A DNA stretch of 64,000 nucleotides from Agaribacillus aureus (GTDB lineage: Bacteria; Bacteroidota; Bacteroidia; Cytophagales; Cyclobacteriaceae): NCBI GenBank assembly GCA_030442055.1, contig JAUJEB010000001.1, forward strand, positions 868,001 to 932,000. The letters run 5' to 3'. Position numbers and translations under genes: made by a program. Below, in pieces: positions 16,612-27,600 of the stretch (within the stretch, counting starts at the first letter, position 1; each line of letters starts with the position of its first letter). The notes under the pieces are model-generated. The model was not told the origin of the DNA, searched no databases, and saw only the letters and a program-made list of their open reading frames with translations.

Positions 16612-18393
16612 ATGAAACAATCTTTCTTTTTGAGTTTATTATTGCTGCTATCCGGCCATTGGGTTTTTGCAAATACCAAAAATGATGTAGATAAACTTTT
16701 TGATATAGGCCTCAATGAGGTCAACCTGCCACCGGATTCTACCATTGCCATTGGCAACAGTATGTTGGCAATGAGCCAAAACCTGGATTATATACGTGGC
16801 ATCATAAGGGCCAGGGTGATTAAAGGAATTGGCTATTTATTTTCCAATCAGATGGACTCATCATCTACCGAACTGCTTACCGCCATCCAACTGGCCGAAG
16901 ATTCAAATGCGGAAAAGACGTTTGAATATGGGTTGGCTAAAAATTTTCTTGGCAGTGTTTTTACCCGTCTCAGTAGTCTGGATAAAGCCAGGCAAAATTT
17001 CGAAGAAGCACTGGAGATATTCAAGGATGTAAACAATAATAGTTATATCTGTGCAGCAACCACCAACATAGGCACTATTTTCGGTATGCAGGGAAGCTAC
17101 CCGGAGGCGCTGGACTTTTTTCTGGCAGCACATAAAATAGCCAGTAACGAAAACGTGCCGGTGAGAAGGCAGGCGGAAGCCATGTCCAATATTGCGACAA
17201 CGTTAAGCCTGATGGGCAAAAAGGAACAGGCTTTGCAATATGCTTTCAAAGCGCTGGCCATCGACGAGGAAGAAAAACTCATGAGAGGTGTATACATTAG
17301 CCATAACTTAATAGCAAACATCTATAACCGGAATGATGATTATGACAGTGCCTTGTATTACTATGACCTGAATGTGAAAATTGCGCCGGCCAATAATCCA
17401 AGGTTTACACCAATTATTGCACGTGCCATTACCGGAACCTGTAACATCTATATTCGCCAGAACAAGCTTCATGAAGCCATCAAATTATTAAAAAGGGTAG
17501 AAAACGAAGGATATAATTATCAAACAGAAATTCTTTACAACACCATTGCATCGAATTATCTCAAATTGAAACTGTACGACAGCACCCTTTTTTATGCCCG
17601 CAAAGCACTTTCCATTGCTACAGTGGCCAATGCTAAAAAAGGGATCAAGAATGCTTCAAACCATTTGCAGCTGGCGCATTTTGGAAAAAAAGCCTTTGAC
17701 TCGGCCTATTTTTATCAACAGCTTCACCATATTTATAAGGATTCCATGTACAATGAGTCCAACGAACGGAAGTTCAACAACTCTGTCATGGCGCTGGTCA
17801 CTATGGAAAAGCAACAGGAAATAGACCAGCTAAGGCAGAAAAGAGTGATCGATAAACTACAAAGCCGTATCACAACCGGAAGCCTGATCACCGGGATCCT
17901 GTTCGTTCTTGCCATTTTCATGTTCTATCGTCATGAACAGCGTTTAAAGCAAAAAACACTGGAAAAGAAACTCGACTTAAACCAGAAAAACCTGACAAAT
18001 CACACCCTAAACATGGTGCATAAAAACAATGGGTTTATGCAAATGGAAAAAGAGGTAAGAAGTATGAGGGAAAAAGACGAGGTAAACTTCCAAAAACTAT
18101 TAAATATCATTAACCTCAACCGGTCGGCGGAAAAAGATTGGGATAACTTTAACAATTACTTCAGCGCAGCACATCCCGGTTTTGAGCAGCAATTTGCCAG
18201 GAGATTCCCCGGTTTAAGCATTGGCGACCGGCGCCTGGCTTCTCTGATAAAAATGAAATTATCAAACAGAGAAATAGCTTCTATATTAAACATCGAATCC
18301 AAAAGCGTAAGGATGAACAAATATCGCTTGAAAAGGAAACTGGAGTTATCTGAAGAAATTGACCTGCACGACTACCTGAGCGAGATATCGTAG
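16612..18393 (+). CDS. TPR-repeat membrane regulator with C-terminal helix-turn-helix
   Basis: This 593-aa protein has a signal peptide (MKQSFFLSLLLLLSGHWVFA). TPR repeats span about residues 40-390 (e.g. AKNFLGSVFTRLSSLDKARQ, ALYYYDLNVKIAP). A short coil, one membrane segment (ITTGSLITGILFVLAIFMFY, about 425-445) and a cytoplasmic coil follow. The C-terminal HTH is of LuxR type: GDRRLASLIKMKLSNREIAS, then ILNIESKSVRMNKYRLKRKL. The layout lets a periplasmic signal reach DNA through one protein. It lies next to the peptide exporter on the same strand, so it may control the peptide locus through the GTCTAC sites, but that is inference. Confidence 0.88.
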   Translation: MKQSFFLSLLLLLSGHWVFANTKNDVDKLFDIGLNEVNLPPDSTIAIGNSMLAMSQNLDYIRGIIRARVIKGIGYLFSNQMDSSSTELLTAIQLAEDSNAEKTFEYGLAKNFLGSVFTRLSSLDKARQNFEEALEIFKDVNNNSYICAATTNIGTIFGMQGSYPEALDFFLAAHKIASNENVPVRRQAEAMSNIATTLSLMGKKEQALQYAFKALAIDEEEKLMRGVYISHNLIANIYNRNDDYDSALYYYDLNVKIAPANNPRFTPIIARAITGTCNIYIRQNKLHEAIKLLKRVENEGYNYQTEILYNTIASNYLKLKLYDSTLFYARKALSIATVANAKKGIKNASNHLQLAHFGKKAFDSAYFYQQLHHIYKDSMYNESNERKFNNSVMALVTMEKQQEIDQLRQKRVIDKLQSRITTGSLITGILFVLAIFMFYRHEQRLKQKTLEKKLDLNQKNLTNHTLNMVHKNNGFMQMEKEVRSMREKDEVNFQKLLNIINLNRSAEKDWDNFNNYFSAAHPGFEQQFARRFPGLSIGDRRLASLIKMKLSNREIASILNIESKSVRMNKYRLKRKLELSEEIDLHDYLSEIS

Positions 18394-18405
18394 ATTCCCT
18401 CACTT

Positions 18406-18444
18406 AAAAAAAGATAAGGACAGTTAAAAATAACTGACCTTATC
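18406..18444 (-). terminator. hairpin terminator for the 18490-19005 gene
   Basis: The stem GATAAGG-A-CAGTTA / TAACTG-A-CCTTATC (18413-18444) has a 4-nt loop and one A-A mismatch. On the minus strand it is followed by a T7 run, so it ends the globin-like lipoprotein transcript. On the plus strand the hairpin could also stop the TPR gene but lacks the T-run. Confidence 0.75.
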
Positions 18445-18489
18445 ATCTAAGCGCAATTATTACTCAATGATTTCTTATTTATTACCCCA

Positions 18490-19005
18490 TCAAGGTACAA
18501 TAGAACTCCTGCTCTGTTCCAGCAGATTTCTATATTCAGACAAGATGGACTCATTTGAGATCCCCGCTTGCTTTGCTCCCGAAATCATCGCATCCAAAAA
18601 GGAATCGTAAGTGGCATTGGTTATATTTTCCGTGTTTGCCATTCTCGGATTCGTCGCGGCATGGGCGGCCTGCATACTCAGTCCGCTATAGGTTGCATTA
18701 CCTCCGGAAGCCTCATCAATAAAATCAGCAATGTTGTCTTTTAAAGCTTCCAGCCCGGGGCCTTCGCCATTCTCATCCTGAAGTAGCACAGCAAAAAAAG
18801 GCGTAAGGTCAGGGTCGGAAGCGATGGCAAGTATTGATTTTTCTACAGCACTTTCTATACCGGCCCTTTCTCCCAGCTTTTGATAAAGAGATTGTTGATC
18901 TCCGGCATCGTCATCATCTCCACACCCTGAGAACAACATGGAAATTATCAATACTGACCCGAAAAAAAATAGTATACCGGAATGGTACATTTTGATTGTT
19001 TTCAT
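18490..19005 (-). CDS. lipoprotein with degenerate truncated-globin domain
   Basis: This 171-aa protein has a lipoprotein signal (ISMLFSGC, Cys28) and an acidic linker (GDDDDAGD). The domain opens with SLYQKLGERAGIESAVEKSI, which matches the group 1 truncated-globin start. The likely proximal His is H115 in MQAAHAATNPRM. The distal B10 Tyr of true globins is Ile58 here, and the GGP-YTG loop is not kept. So it may bind haem differently or not at all. The cytoplasmic globin 19668-20048 lies two genes upstream on the same strand. An exported globin-like lipoprotein is unusual; a role in periplasmic haem or gas sensing is only a guess. Confidence 0.8.
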   Translation of the reverse strand: MKTIKMYHSGILFFFGSVLIISMLFSGCGDDDDAGDQQSLYQKLGERAGIESAVEKSILAIASDPDLTPFFAVLLQDENGEGPGLEALKDNIADFIDEASGGNATYSGLSMQAAHAATNPRMANTENITNATYDSFLDAMISGAKQAGISNESILSEYRNLLEQSRSSIVP

Positions 19006-19027
19006 TGTTTGTTGTGTTTGGTTTAGA

Positions 19028-19480
19028 TTACTCTGTTTTATTGTTCTTAAAAAACTCCTGGAAAAAGGATCCTATCCGGTAAGTGATGGATTTCTTATCC
19101 AAAACCGGGCAGCTTGAGCCGGATTGGATTCCTTTTTCAGGGGCATATCTTACAGCATCAAATGAACCTGCCTGAATAAACTCATCAAAAACTTTAGCCG
19201 ATTTGAAGCTTCCTTTTTTAGTGGCATATACCAACGTTCCCTTTTTGATATTCAAATAGCTGTCAATAACATCGGGAATTGTATCCATGACCTGCCTGGC
19301 CTTTAGGGAAGTGGCAGGACTTAAAGGAGCTTCATTAAACTCCACCCTGGTCAGCTGCCAGCGAGTGCCTTGTTCGCTGGAAAATTGTGTGACGGCATAG
19401 ATATGTACCACCAACAGGATGACTGATAGAGCCATTAGGACCAATGTCCCCGCAAATATTTTTTTTATTAATGTCTTCAT
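19028..19480 (-). CDS. membrane-anchored hypothetical protein, 150 aa
   Basis: The family is not recognised. One N-terminal membrane segment (FAGTLVLMALSVILLVVHIY) is followed by a periplasmic domain of about 115 aa. That domain has TRWQLTRVEFNEAPL, a stretch VMDTIPDVIDSYLNIKKGTL, GSFKSAKVFDEFIQAGSFDA and a single Cys in SGSSCPVLDKKS. The 'cleave-and-fold' spacing suggests a small ligand-binding domain but no catalytic motif is visible. It ends 22 bases before the globin-like lipoprotein on the same strand, so the two are probably one transcript. Confidence 0.65.
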   Translation of the reverse strand: MKTLIKKIFAGTLVLMALSVILLVVHIYAVTQFSSEQGTRWQLTRVEFNEAPLSPATSLKARQVMDTIPDVIDSYLNIKKGTLVYATKKGSFKSAKVFDEFIQAGSFDAVRYAPEKGIQSGSSCPVLDKKSITYRIGSFFQEFFKNNKTE

Positions 19481-19667
19481 AATTATTCAATTGTTACCCT
19501 TATCAGCTAATAAACCGGATCGTGATTTCTTTGGCGCCCGAGACAGGAGATGGTATTGTCTGTCAACCAATGGTGCCGTGTCCCTTTGGGTGGGATCAAG
19601 CTCTTATCTCCCTTACTTCTAAGGAATTTGCAAACTCCCCTGCTATTCAAGTATTTTCTGTAACCAT

Positions 19668-20048
19668 CTAATGACCTAAAACATCCTCTCTGGTACTACC
19701 TACCAACTGCATTACCTCGTCTACCAAATCAGCAGCCACGCCAAGCTGAACCAGCGTATCCTGCAGGTGTTGCGCCACCGCATCAAAGTGTTTATGATCA
19801 AGGCCATTCGCCACCAGCCGGCGATGGGCACTTGTCAGGTCCTTGCCGGTGTAGTTTACCGGCCCTCCGAATGCGTAGGTCAAAAAAGATTTTTGCTTTT
19901 CCAACTGTAGCTTCATGTCGATGTCGTTAAAAAAATGTTTGATCAGGTCATCCTGAAGTATTCTCTCGTAAAAAATCTCTACGGCTTTATTCACGGCTTC
20001 TTTTCCGCCAATACGCTCATAGAGTGTCAATTGATTTTTGTCTTTCAT
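19668..20048 (-). CDS. group 1 truncated haemoglobin
   Basis: This 126-aa cytoplasmic protein is full length for trHbN-type globins. Key features are LYERIGGKEAVNKAVEIFY with B10 Tyr27, the AFGGPVNYTG loop (59-68), and proximal His75 in TSAHRRLVANGL. The family binds O2 and NO, and several members detoxify NO. The gene starts downstream of a GTATAC-N5-ATCTAC pair (20139-20155) that resembles the sites in the peptide locus. About 190 bases separate it from the 19028-19480 gene. Confidence 0.93.
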   Translation of the reverse strand: MKDKNQLTLYERIGGKEAVNKAVEIFYERILQDDLIKHFFNDIDMKLQLEKQKSFLTYAFGGPVNYTGKDLTSAHRRLVANGLDHKHFDAVAQHLQDTLVQLGVAADLVDEVMQLVGSTREDVLGH

Positions 20049-20138
20049 GATTTAAGGTGTAAAAATTCCGAAGCCAGGCATGCACCTGACTGTCAATGCG
20101 AAAGTGGGAAAAACAAGGCAAAAAATGACATTTAGGGC

Positions 20139-20155
20139 GTATACAAAGCATCTAC
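20139..20155 (+). promoter_or_regulatory. degenerate GTCTAC-type pair upstream of globin gene (site D)
   Basis: GTATAC (20139) and ATCTAC (20150) keep the 11-bp period and the AAA-containing spacer of sites A and B, with one change in each half. The pair lies 91-107 bases before the globin start. It is a weaker match and may be chance. Confidence 0.3.
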
Positions 20156-20321
20156 ATCCCCGATAAAAGGTCTTATCGCCTGGATATGGCTTCAATTTTT
20201 TGTGCATGCAATTGTTAACACGCCTTGGTAACGCCCCTATTTGTCAGCTCATCCTACGAGGCTTACAATTAATGGTGCAAAAATTTATAAGCATGAGGAA
20301 GGTTAACCGTTTTGCAACCTT

Positions 20322-21515
20322 CTAGCTGGTAGTGTTATAACTTTTGTTGAGGTTGTGTTTGATCAGGGCCATTCGCTGGCGTACACTATTCGCCGAAGTC
20401 AAGCCGTCTTCGGGTGTATGCATGGCATAATCTACCAGCCTTTCTATGGAAGAAATTGCGACATGTAACCTGGTGTCTGAGGATGCATAGTAAATAAAAA
20501 CCCTGCCTTCTTCGTCAGTCACCCAGCCATTAGAAAACACAACATTGGAGACATCCCCTACGCGTTCCATACCTTCCGGCGCTAAAAAATATCCGCCGGG
20601 CCGGTGGATTACCTTCCAGGGAGATTCAAGGGCTGTCATAAATAAATATAATACATACCTTAATCCGGCGGCGGTATTGCGTACACCGTGGGCCAGATGC
20701 AACCAGCCGTGATGGGTTTTGATAGGTGCCGGCCCCAAACCGTTTTTTACCTCTTTGATGGTGTGATAGACGCGGTCATCGATAATTATCTCCTCGCGAA
20801 CTTCTGCCCGCTCCATACTATCTGATAACCCCCACCCAATTCCTCCACCGGACCCAACATCGATAAAGCCTTGCTGAGGTCGCGTATAAAAAGCATATTT
20901 GCCCTGAACGAATTCCGGATGCAGCACAACATTTCGTTGCTGGCCGGTATAGGTTTTCAGGTCCTCGAGCCTTTCCCAGGTTTTAAGATCCCGGGTGCGG
21001 GCTATGCCGCATTGTGCGATGGCCGAAGAGGTGTCGGATGGTAAACTTCCGGGATCTTTTCTTTCAGTGCAAAATAATCCATAGATCCATCCATCCTCAT
21101 GTTGCACCACCCGCATATCGTAGACATTGGTATCGGGATCACTGGTTTCCGGCATTGTAATCGGATAATCCCAAAACCAAAATTGATCCACACCGTTGGC
21201 ACTCTCTGCCACTGCAAAAAAAGATTTACGATCCACCCCTTCCATCCTGACTACCAACAATACCCGGCCGTTAAGCCTTATGGCGCCGGCGTTAAAAACG
21301 GCATTGATACCCATTCTTTCTATCAGCAATGGATTGGTCCGGTAATCGAGGTCATACTTCCAAAATGGGGGCACATGGGCTGCGGTCAGTATAGGTTTTT
21401 TGTAGCGTTTGAAAATCCCGTTACCTACGTTTTCCTGCTCATTTTTGGTATCTATCAGACGCCGGTAATGCGCAAATAACCGGGCTACCTCTTCATTAAA
21501 TCTTTTTTCTTTCAC
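20322..21515 (-). CDS. GH130 phosphorylase, mannosylglucose phosphorylase type
   Basis: This 397-aa protein has no signal peptide, so it is cytoplasmic. The GH130 five-blade propeller motifs include [34 protein letters not shown] with the likely catalytic Asp133, [18 protein letters not shown] and [12 protein letters not shown]. In the known Bacteroides mannan pathway, mannobiose is epimerised to mannosylglucose and then split by this enzyme with phosphate to mannose-1-phosphate and glucose. The neighbours (AGE epimerase, GH26) fit exactly. It is the last gene of the mannan operon, with 31 bases to the epimerase gene. Confidence 0.92.
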   Translation of the reverse strand: MKEKRFNEEVARLFAHYRRLIDTKNEQENVGNGIFKRYKKPILTAAHVPPFWKYDLDYRTNPLLIERMGINAVFNAGAIRLNGRVLLVVRMEGVDRKSFFAVAESANGVDQFWFWDYPITMPETSDPDTNVYDMRVVQHEDGWIYGLFCTERKDPGSLPSDTSSAIAQCGIARTRDLKTWERLEDLKTYTGQQRNVVLHPEFVQGKYAFYTRPQQGFIDVGSGGGIGWGLSDSMERAEVREEIIIDDRVYHTIKEVKNGLGPAPIKTHHGWLHLAHGVRNTAAGLRYVLYLFMTALESPWKVIHRPGGYFLAPEGMERVGDVSNVVFSNGWVTDEEGRVFIYYASSDTRLHVAISSIERLVDYAMHTPEDGLTSANSVRQRMALIKHNLNKSYNTTS

Positions 21516-21546
21516 AGTGTTTAAACTATTTACAACTTTTAAATGC

Positions 21547-22914
21547 CTATTGGTCGTTAATTTTCAACCGCTCTATGCAATGCATCATGGATCGGGCCGT
21601 GTGATAATTGACCTTCCATATCTGGGCTTTGGGGCCTGTTTTCCACTCTGGCTCTTTATCCAAACCACCCCAATACCAGCCACCGTGCTCATGATCAATA
21701 AGGTAGGTTTTGGTATAATCCCATAAAATTTTAAATTTTTCAAAATACCGGGCCTCATCGTCGGGAAAAAGATCGGCCATCATCAGTAGCGTATTAAGCG
21801 TTTCCGCCTGGGACCACCAGACTTTAGTATCTTTTATAATGGTTATTTTTTCTTCCTCTTTAAAATAATATCCCTGATCATATAAACCTCCCGATGCCGT
21901 ATCCCAACCATTTTGAAGTGCGTGATCTACCATTGCCTTGGCCTTTTGCAGTGTTTCTGCGTTATTTTCAATTTCCAGAGCCTCGGAGGCTTCTAATAGT
22001 AAAAAGGCGGTTTCAACATCATGTCCGAAAGAAACATGGTCAAATTGATAGTTGGCAGCCCGTATTTCGGCAGTGGAATCCCGGTAGGATACGGGTGTCC
22101 AATCCCGGTTAAAAAACAGGTTCATATAACCTTTGTCGGTGGTGATGGTGTCTCTGATCAGCACCAGTAGACCGGAAAGCCTTTCTCTTAATGTATCATC
22201 AGGCCAGGCGTGATATAGTTCGGTAAAGGCCTCCAACAGGTGAATGGTACTATTCTGGTCTTTGGGCGGCGCATTGCCATAACCGGACACCAGGGGTGTA
22301 CCGTCGCGTTGCATAAACTGAAAATACCCGCCATGCAATGAGTCATAGCTATGCTCCTCCAACCAGTGAAATGTCTGTTTCGCCAACTCAAGGGCTTCCT
22401 GCTCTCCTGACAAACCGTAATAAGCTGCCAGCCCATAAATAGCAAAAGCGTTACCATAGGCATTTTTAATAATATTTCCCTGGCCATCGGGCTTTACGTT
22501 ACCTTGTCGGTCGAGCAAGTTGTAAAAGCCCCCATGCTCCGGATCCCACATGCTTTCTTTGAGGAACTTAAACCCATGGGATGCGTGAGATTTTAATACT
22601 GCTTTTTCCGCAGAAAAAGCAGCTACTTTAGCGCAGGTCCATACGTGGCGCGCCTGGGTGACGATCATCTTGTCATGATTACCTTTCGGTTCCCATCGAT
22701 GGTCAAAATCGCTCAAAAAACCACCGTGTGTTGTATCCAGAACTCTTGGATACCATATGTCAATCAATTCTTTGTTAAAGGAGTGTTCCAACTCCTCCAG
22801 CAAGACTTTTTTGGGATCTGATAACATTTCTTTTTTCTCTTTCGAACAAGACGTGAATGTTAATACTGTAATGGTGAAAATTACCTTGATGCTGTTAATG
22901 GTGCCAATGTTCAT
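21547..22914 (-). CDS. AGE-family (mannobiose/cellobiose 2-epimerase-like) lipoprotein
   Basis: This 455-aa (alpha/alpha)6-barrel protein is of the N-acylglucosamine 2-epimerase family. Motifs are [49 protein letters not shown] and [12 protein letters not shown], which carry the conserved active-site His and Arg. The role expected from context is mannobiose to mannosylglucose. Unlike the well-known cytoplasmic enzymes it begins with a lipoprotein signal ([10 protein letters not shown], Cys23), so it should act outside the inner membrane. If so, the product, not mannobiose, would have to be imported for the cytoplasmic GH130 enzyme. A symporter remnant lies directly upstream. Confidence 0.9.
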   Translation of the reverse strand: MNIGTINSIKVIFTITVLTFTSCSKEKKEMLSDPKKVLLEELEHSFNKELIDIWYPRVLDTTHGGFLSDFDHRWEPKGNHDKMIVTQARHVWTCAKVAAFSAEKAVLKSHASHGFKFLKESMWDPEHGGFYNLLDRQGNVKPDGQGNIIKNAYGNAFAIYGLAAYYGLSGEQEALELAKQTFHWLEEHSYDSLHGGYFQFMQRDGTPLVSGYGNAPPKDQNSTIHLLEAFTELYHAWPDDTLRERLSGLLVLIRDTITTDKGYMNLFFNRDWTPVSYRDSTAEIRAANYQFDHVSFGHDVETAFLLLEASEALEIENNAETLQKAKAMVDHALQNGWDTASGGLYDQGYYFKEEEKITIIKDTKVWWSQAETLNTLLMMADLFPDDEARYFEKFKILWDYTKTYLIDHEHGGWYWGGLDKEPEWKTGPKAQIWKVNYHTARSMMHCIERLKINDQ

Positions 22915-22951
22915 AACCTTTTAAATTATAGTGTTAGGAATGTCCTCTTGC

Positions 22952-23176
22952 CTATCTGAGCTCCATGGTTACTTTGGCCATAAATGCTTCATCCAGCTTA
23001 AAAAATACCATAAACAATGCGCTCAACAAGGCCCCTGCCCCAGCAATAATACTGATCATCAGGCGGATTCCCAAAAACACGTCTGCACGCTGTTCCATGT
23101 TGGCTTCAAATCCAAAGGCCGCCAGGATCCATCCGGTCAGGGCACTTCCTAATTTCAATTTAAGTTTTTGGGACAT
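22952..23176 (-). pseudogene. C-terminal remnant of a GPH-type sugar:cation symporter
   Basis: The 74-codon frame reads MSQKLKLKLGSALTGWILA, then AFGFEANMEQRADVFLGI and SIIAGAGALLSALFMVFFKL, ending in a short charged tail. This matches the last two membrane segments of glycoside-pentoside-hexuronide symporters. The frame is open for about 15 more codons upstream (VNNRKASPP) before a TGA, but the other 350 or so residues are absent: GH26 ends at 23249. In related mannan loci a full symporter gene sits here between GH26 and epimerase. A deletion of the 5' part is the simplest reading. Confidence 0.75.
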
Positions 23177-23248
23177 CGGGGGGGAAGCTTTTCTGTTATT
23201 GACCCAAAAACCTTTGACTCATTCAAGTACCTGATTTACACACTAATT

Positions 23249-24391
23249 TCATTTTTTGGGCCGGGCGTAAACACGTGGCAAATCATCCTCAAACAGCGTA
23301 AAAGGATCATTGTGGAATTTAATAAAATCCTCGCTGCTTGAATGTCCCGGATAGGGTGCATAATGATGCTTGGTGTTTGCATTGCGCCACACCAAGACGT
23401 AGGCAATCCTGCTGGCAACCGGATCGCTTTTGATGCTTTCCAGTAGTATCCGGGTCCACCATTCCTGTATTCCAATAGCCTCCAGCCCTGTTTCGGAAAG
23501 TGCCGCGACCTTGTTCTTTTCCTCCGCAAGTTGTACCACGGCTTTTAGTCTCTGGATAAAACCAGCCGTGTCTGCGGCGGATTTAATGCCTTTGTAATCA
23601 TCAAAGGCCAGGATATCCACGTAATCATCACCCGGATAGTAGTCCAGGTATTCTTCCGAGGAAGTAAAGACATCTGTGGAATAGGCGTAGAGTATATTGT
23701 TTAAACCCTTCACATCACGCAGGTAGTGAACCGTGAAACGCCAGAGTTTCACATACTCCTCCTTACTGCAATGGTCATCACCCCACCAAAACCAATGGCC
23801 CGTATGCTCGTGAAATGGCCGGAAAATGATCGGAACCTTCGTACCAAACAATCCCGATTTCAATTCCTTAACGAAGGTAGCAAAAAGATCCAGTTTGGTC
23901 CTGTAAGTACTGTGATGCGTGCCGTCCGGCAAAATGCCTGCTACCGCCCGGGTGGTATCCCAGGAGTTTCCTCCCGATACGGGATTGTCCATATGCCAGC
24001 TGATGGTGTTGATCCCTCCCATTTTAAAGGCCGTGATTATCCACTTCTTCATGTTCTGAAAATTGATAGAATCGATATTTTGATCATCGACAATTTTGCC
24101 CACATCCCATCCAAAAACTGCTGGATAGGCACCGCAAACGTCCTTCACGTCAGATCGTCCATCTTCATTTTTCCAGTTTACGCCGTAAGCCAAATCATCC
24201 TGATGACCAAAGAGCACACCCCGCCGCGCAATATCCTGTAAATTCAGGTAAAGCGCCCTGGTTTTTTTGGTGGCTTTAGGGTCGACCAGTTTTACTGTAT
24301 TAAGGGCAGCGTCTGTTTTTACATTTTGAGCATGGCCGCTTATACCACAGCCTATGAACAAAAGCCATACTGTTAGTTTTTTGCCTCTCAT
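23249..24391 (-). CDS. GH26 endo-beta-1,4-mannanase, exported
   Basis: This 380-aa protein has a signal peptide (MRGKKLTVWLLFIGCGISG); Cys15 could make it a lipoprotein, though the lipobox is weak. The GH26 motifs are GVLFGHQDDLAYG, IISWHMDNP-like TISWHMDNPVSGGNSW, acid/base Glu195 in FRPFHEHTGHWFWWG, and nucleophile Glu300 in AALSETG. It cuts beta-mannan to mannobiose. It is the first gene of the mannan operon, downstream of a 305-base non-coding region that should hold the promoter controlled by the hybrid sensor 24697-29040. Confidence 0.94.
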   Translation of the reverse strand: MRGKKLTVWLLFIGCGISGHAQNVKTDAALNTVKLVDPKATKKTRALYLNLQDIARRGVLFGHQDDLAYGVNWKNEDGRSDVKDVCGAYPAVFGWDVGKIVDDQNIDSINFQNMKKWIITAFKMGGINTISWHMDNPVSGGNSWDTTRAVAGILPDGTHHSTYRTKLDLFATFVKELKSGLFGTKVPIIFRPFHEHTGHWFWWGDDHCSKEEYVKLWRFTVHYLRDVKGLNNILYAYSTDVFTSSEEYLDYYPGDDYVDILAFDDYKGIKSAADTAGFIQRLKAVVQLAEEKNKVAALSETGLEAIGIQEWWTRILLESIKSDPVASRIAYVLVWRNANTKHHYAPYPGHSSSEDFIKFHNDPFTLFEDDLPRVYARPKK

Positions 24392-24696
24392 ATTATTTTG
24401 GTTATTAATTTTTATATGAAAATGATTTCATGATAAAGCTGGTATTTCACCATTCTGGCCAGCGTTATCAATTAATTTCGTCAACCTTAAGGTTAGAACC
24501 CGGGATTATTTTCGTTTCTTCATTAAAAATTTAGATTGAATTAAAAATGCTTGCTAAAGCTAGACAGACGAGGCACGGAAAATGGGGTACAATTCTTTCA
24601 AAAAGGAGGGTGTAACATTTCAATAAATGAATTTTAAGCCTTAAAAAATCCCTTTTTCCTGATCTTTAACAGAACCTGGCAAATATCTGTGAGCAA
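24392..24696. other. intergenic region, likely mannan-operon promoter
   Basis: These 305 AT-rich bases separate the GH26 start from the end of the hybrid sensor gene. No reading frame, strong hairpin or clear promoter motif was seen. Position alone suggests that it holds the binding site of the adjacent AraC-type output domain. Confidence 0.4.
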
Positions 24697-27600
24697 CTAT
24701 TTCTTGGAGGGCTCCAGCGATTGGTCAAACTTCGATGCGTATTGGGAAGGGGTAACCTTGAATTGTTTTACAAAACAGCCGCGAAAATATTTGAGATCAT
24801 TAAAACCCACCATGTAAGCTACTTCCGCAACCCGCAACTGGCTTTTTTCAAGGAGTTGCGCCGCTCTTTGCAATCTTTGGGTTCGAATAAATTCATTGGC
24901 GGACTGGCCTACCAAAGCTTTCATCTTCCGGTATAGATGGACCCTGCTCATTGCCAGGTCTTTGCTAAAGTCCTCCACACCGTAGGTAGAGTCATCCATG
25001 TGTTTCTCGACCAGGTCCATGGCCTTTTGCAGGAATATTTCATCAACGGAATTGATGGTGATATCTGCAGGTTTCAGGTATAACTTCCCCTGAGAGCGTT
25101 TTTTAAGTTGTTTTCTGAGGTTGATCAGGTTTTTTACCCGAAGCAGCAACAGGGAAGGCTCAAAAGGTTTGGTTATATAGTCGTCAGCCCCGGTTTCAAG
25201 CCCTTCAGTCTTGTATATTAACGATGTTCTGGCTGTTAGCAAAATGATAGGGATGTGACTTGTTTTTTCATTGGTTTTCAGCTGACGGCACAATTCCATG
25301 CCATCCATTTCCGGCATCATGACATCGCTGATTATTAAATCGGGAATAGTCGTTGTAGCCATCGCCAGGCCTTCTTTGCCATCCGAAGCTAGCAACACCT
25401 GGTATTCCTCACTGAATATACTTTGAATAAAATCCTTTACACTCTTATTGTCCTCCACAATTAATATCAACGGACTTTCTTTATTTACATTAACATCAGT
25501 GGCGGCTTCCTGCACTTGCTCTTGCTGCCGTTCAGTTACCTGGTAGTGATTTACCTGGTAATGATTTTCATGCTCGCTATCAATAAAACCCACAAGCATT
25601 TCATCTTCCTTCAGGTGCGTATTCCCCATAGGAAGCCATACACTAAAATCGGTCCTTTTGTTTAACTCACTTTCAACCTTGATCTGACCATGATGCAGGT
25701 GGACCAGCTCTTTGGACAGGGCCAACCCAATGCCTATGCCCCGCTCACTTTTGGGATTAGCCTTTTGCACGCTGTAATACCTGTCAAAAATATTCTTTAG
25801 ATGTTGGTCAGCTATACCCCTGCCTGTGTCAAGCACAGAAATTTTCACGTATTTACCCGCGTCGGTATGTTGTGTGTTAGTGGCTTCCGGATCCTTCAAA
25901 CCCATACAGACACGAAGGGTGATTTTACCTTTATTTGGGGTGAATTTAAATGCATTGGAAAGTAAATTAAAAAAGACTTTCTCCAACTTATCCTGGTCAA
26001 ACCAGCAGCGTATTTCCCGCTGCTCGGACTCAAATTTAAAATCTATTCCCTTTTCAAGGGCATATTCCCGGAAGGAAACATGAATCTCTTTTAAGAATTC
26101 CACCAGATTACCTTCTATGGCCTGTAATTTTAAAAATCCGGCCTCCTTCTTGCGAAAATCCATCAACTGGTTCATTAACCGTATTAGCCGCTCGCCATTT
26201 TTTTGCATATTGAGCAATTGGTTATGCAGTTTGGCGCTCAAATCAGTGGATTGGGCCAGTTTTTCCAAAGGCCCCAGGATTAAAGTCAGCGGCGTACGTA
26301 TTTCGTGAGATATGTTGGTAAAAAAACGTAGCTGCATCCTGTTTAACTCCTCGGATTTTTCTCTTTCCACTCTTTCGAGGTTAATCCTGTACCGGAAATT
26401 TGCTCTCATCAAAGTCAGGCTTCTCACCAGGAGCAGCAAACCCAAACCGGTAATAAAGTACAGGAAGTAAGCCCATCCCGTAAGCCAGAAAGGGGGGGTA
26501 ATATGAATAGCCAGGGTAACCCCCGCTTCGCTCCAGACGCCGTCATTGTTGGAAGCTTTTACTTTAAACACATAACTACCTGGCTTCAAATTAGTGTAAT
26601 TTGCCTGGGTCTGGGAGGCGTCCTTGTAAACCCAATCCTCATCAAACCCTTCCATCTTATAGGCATATTGATTTCTTTCCGGGGAAGCAAAATGTAATCC
26701 GGCAAATTCAAATGACAGGATCTTTTCTTTATGTGTAAGGGTAATGCCGGAGGTATTGCTGATCGCATCCGTTAAAACCACCCTGCCATTTATTTTCTCA
26801 CCGATGGCAACATCTTCATGGTTAATCTGAAAATTTGTAAGCACCACCTTCGGCGGGATGGGATTGGTTTTAATATCAGCGGGATTAAAAATGTTAATGC
26901 CATTGATGCCACCAAATAAAAGCAACCCGCTCCTGGCTTTCAAGCAAGAACTTTGGTTGAAAAAATCACCTTGCAATCCATCGTCCACATCAAATCTTCT
27001 GAAAGAAAATTGACCGGAATCCGTTTCCATACTTTTGGTGGCAGGAAATTCAAACAATCCATTATTAGTACTGACCCAAAGGTTTTCGTTGTCATCTTCC
27101 ACGATACTTTGTATAAAATCGGACTGAAGGCCATCCTGGCGTGTAAAACATCTGAACACACCGGTCTCATTGTCCAGCTTACATAAGCCACTTTCTGTGG
27201 CTACCCAAATATTATGGTGACTATCTTCATAAATGTCACTGATATATTTATCCATCTCCCCGTTTTGGGTTTTGTAAAAATGCAGAAAATCTTCTTTCCC
27301 GGTAGGTGTGTTAACAGGCCTGAAGGCATATAAGCCTCCCCCTTTGGTTCCCAGCCATATTCTCCCGGAATGATCTTCCAGGATCTTTATAATAGGAAAG
27401 GTATTTAAGTCTTTTGGCACGTGCGACATCTGATTGTAAGAGGTAAACTGATCCGTAGCCGGATTATATTTACTTAGCCCCTTTTGCCAGGTACCTATCC
27501 AAATATTGTGGGCGCGATCCTCGTATATTTCATTTATATAATCATCATCCAGTGTAAAGGGAATTCTTCTTCCGTAATGTATAAAATTGGAAATTTTACC

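Noticed and set aside
23726-24241. 171-codon plus-strand frame
   Set aside because: It lies fully inside the GH26 gene on the other strand, which has clear catalytic motifs.
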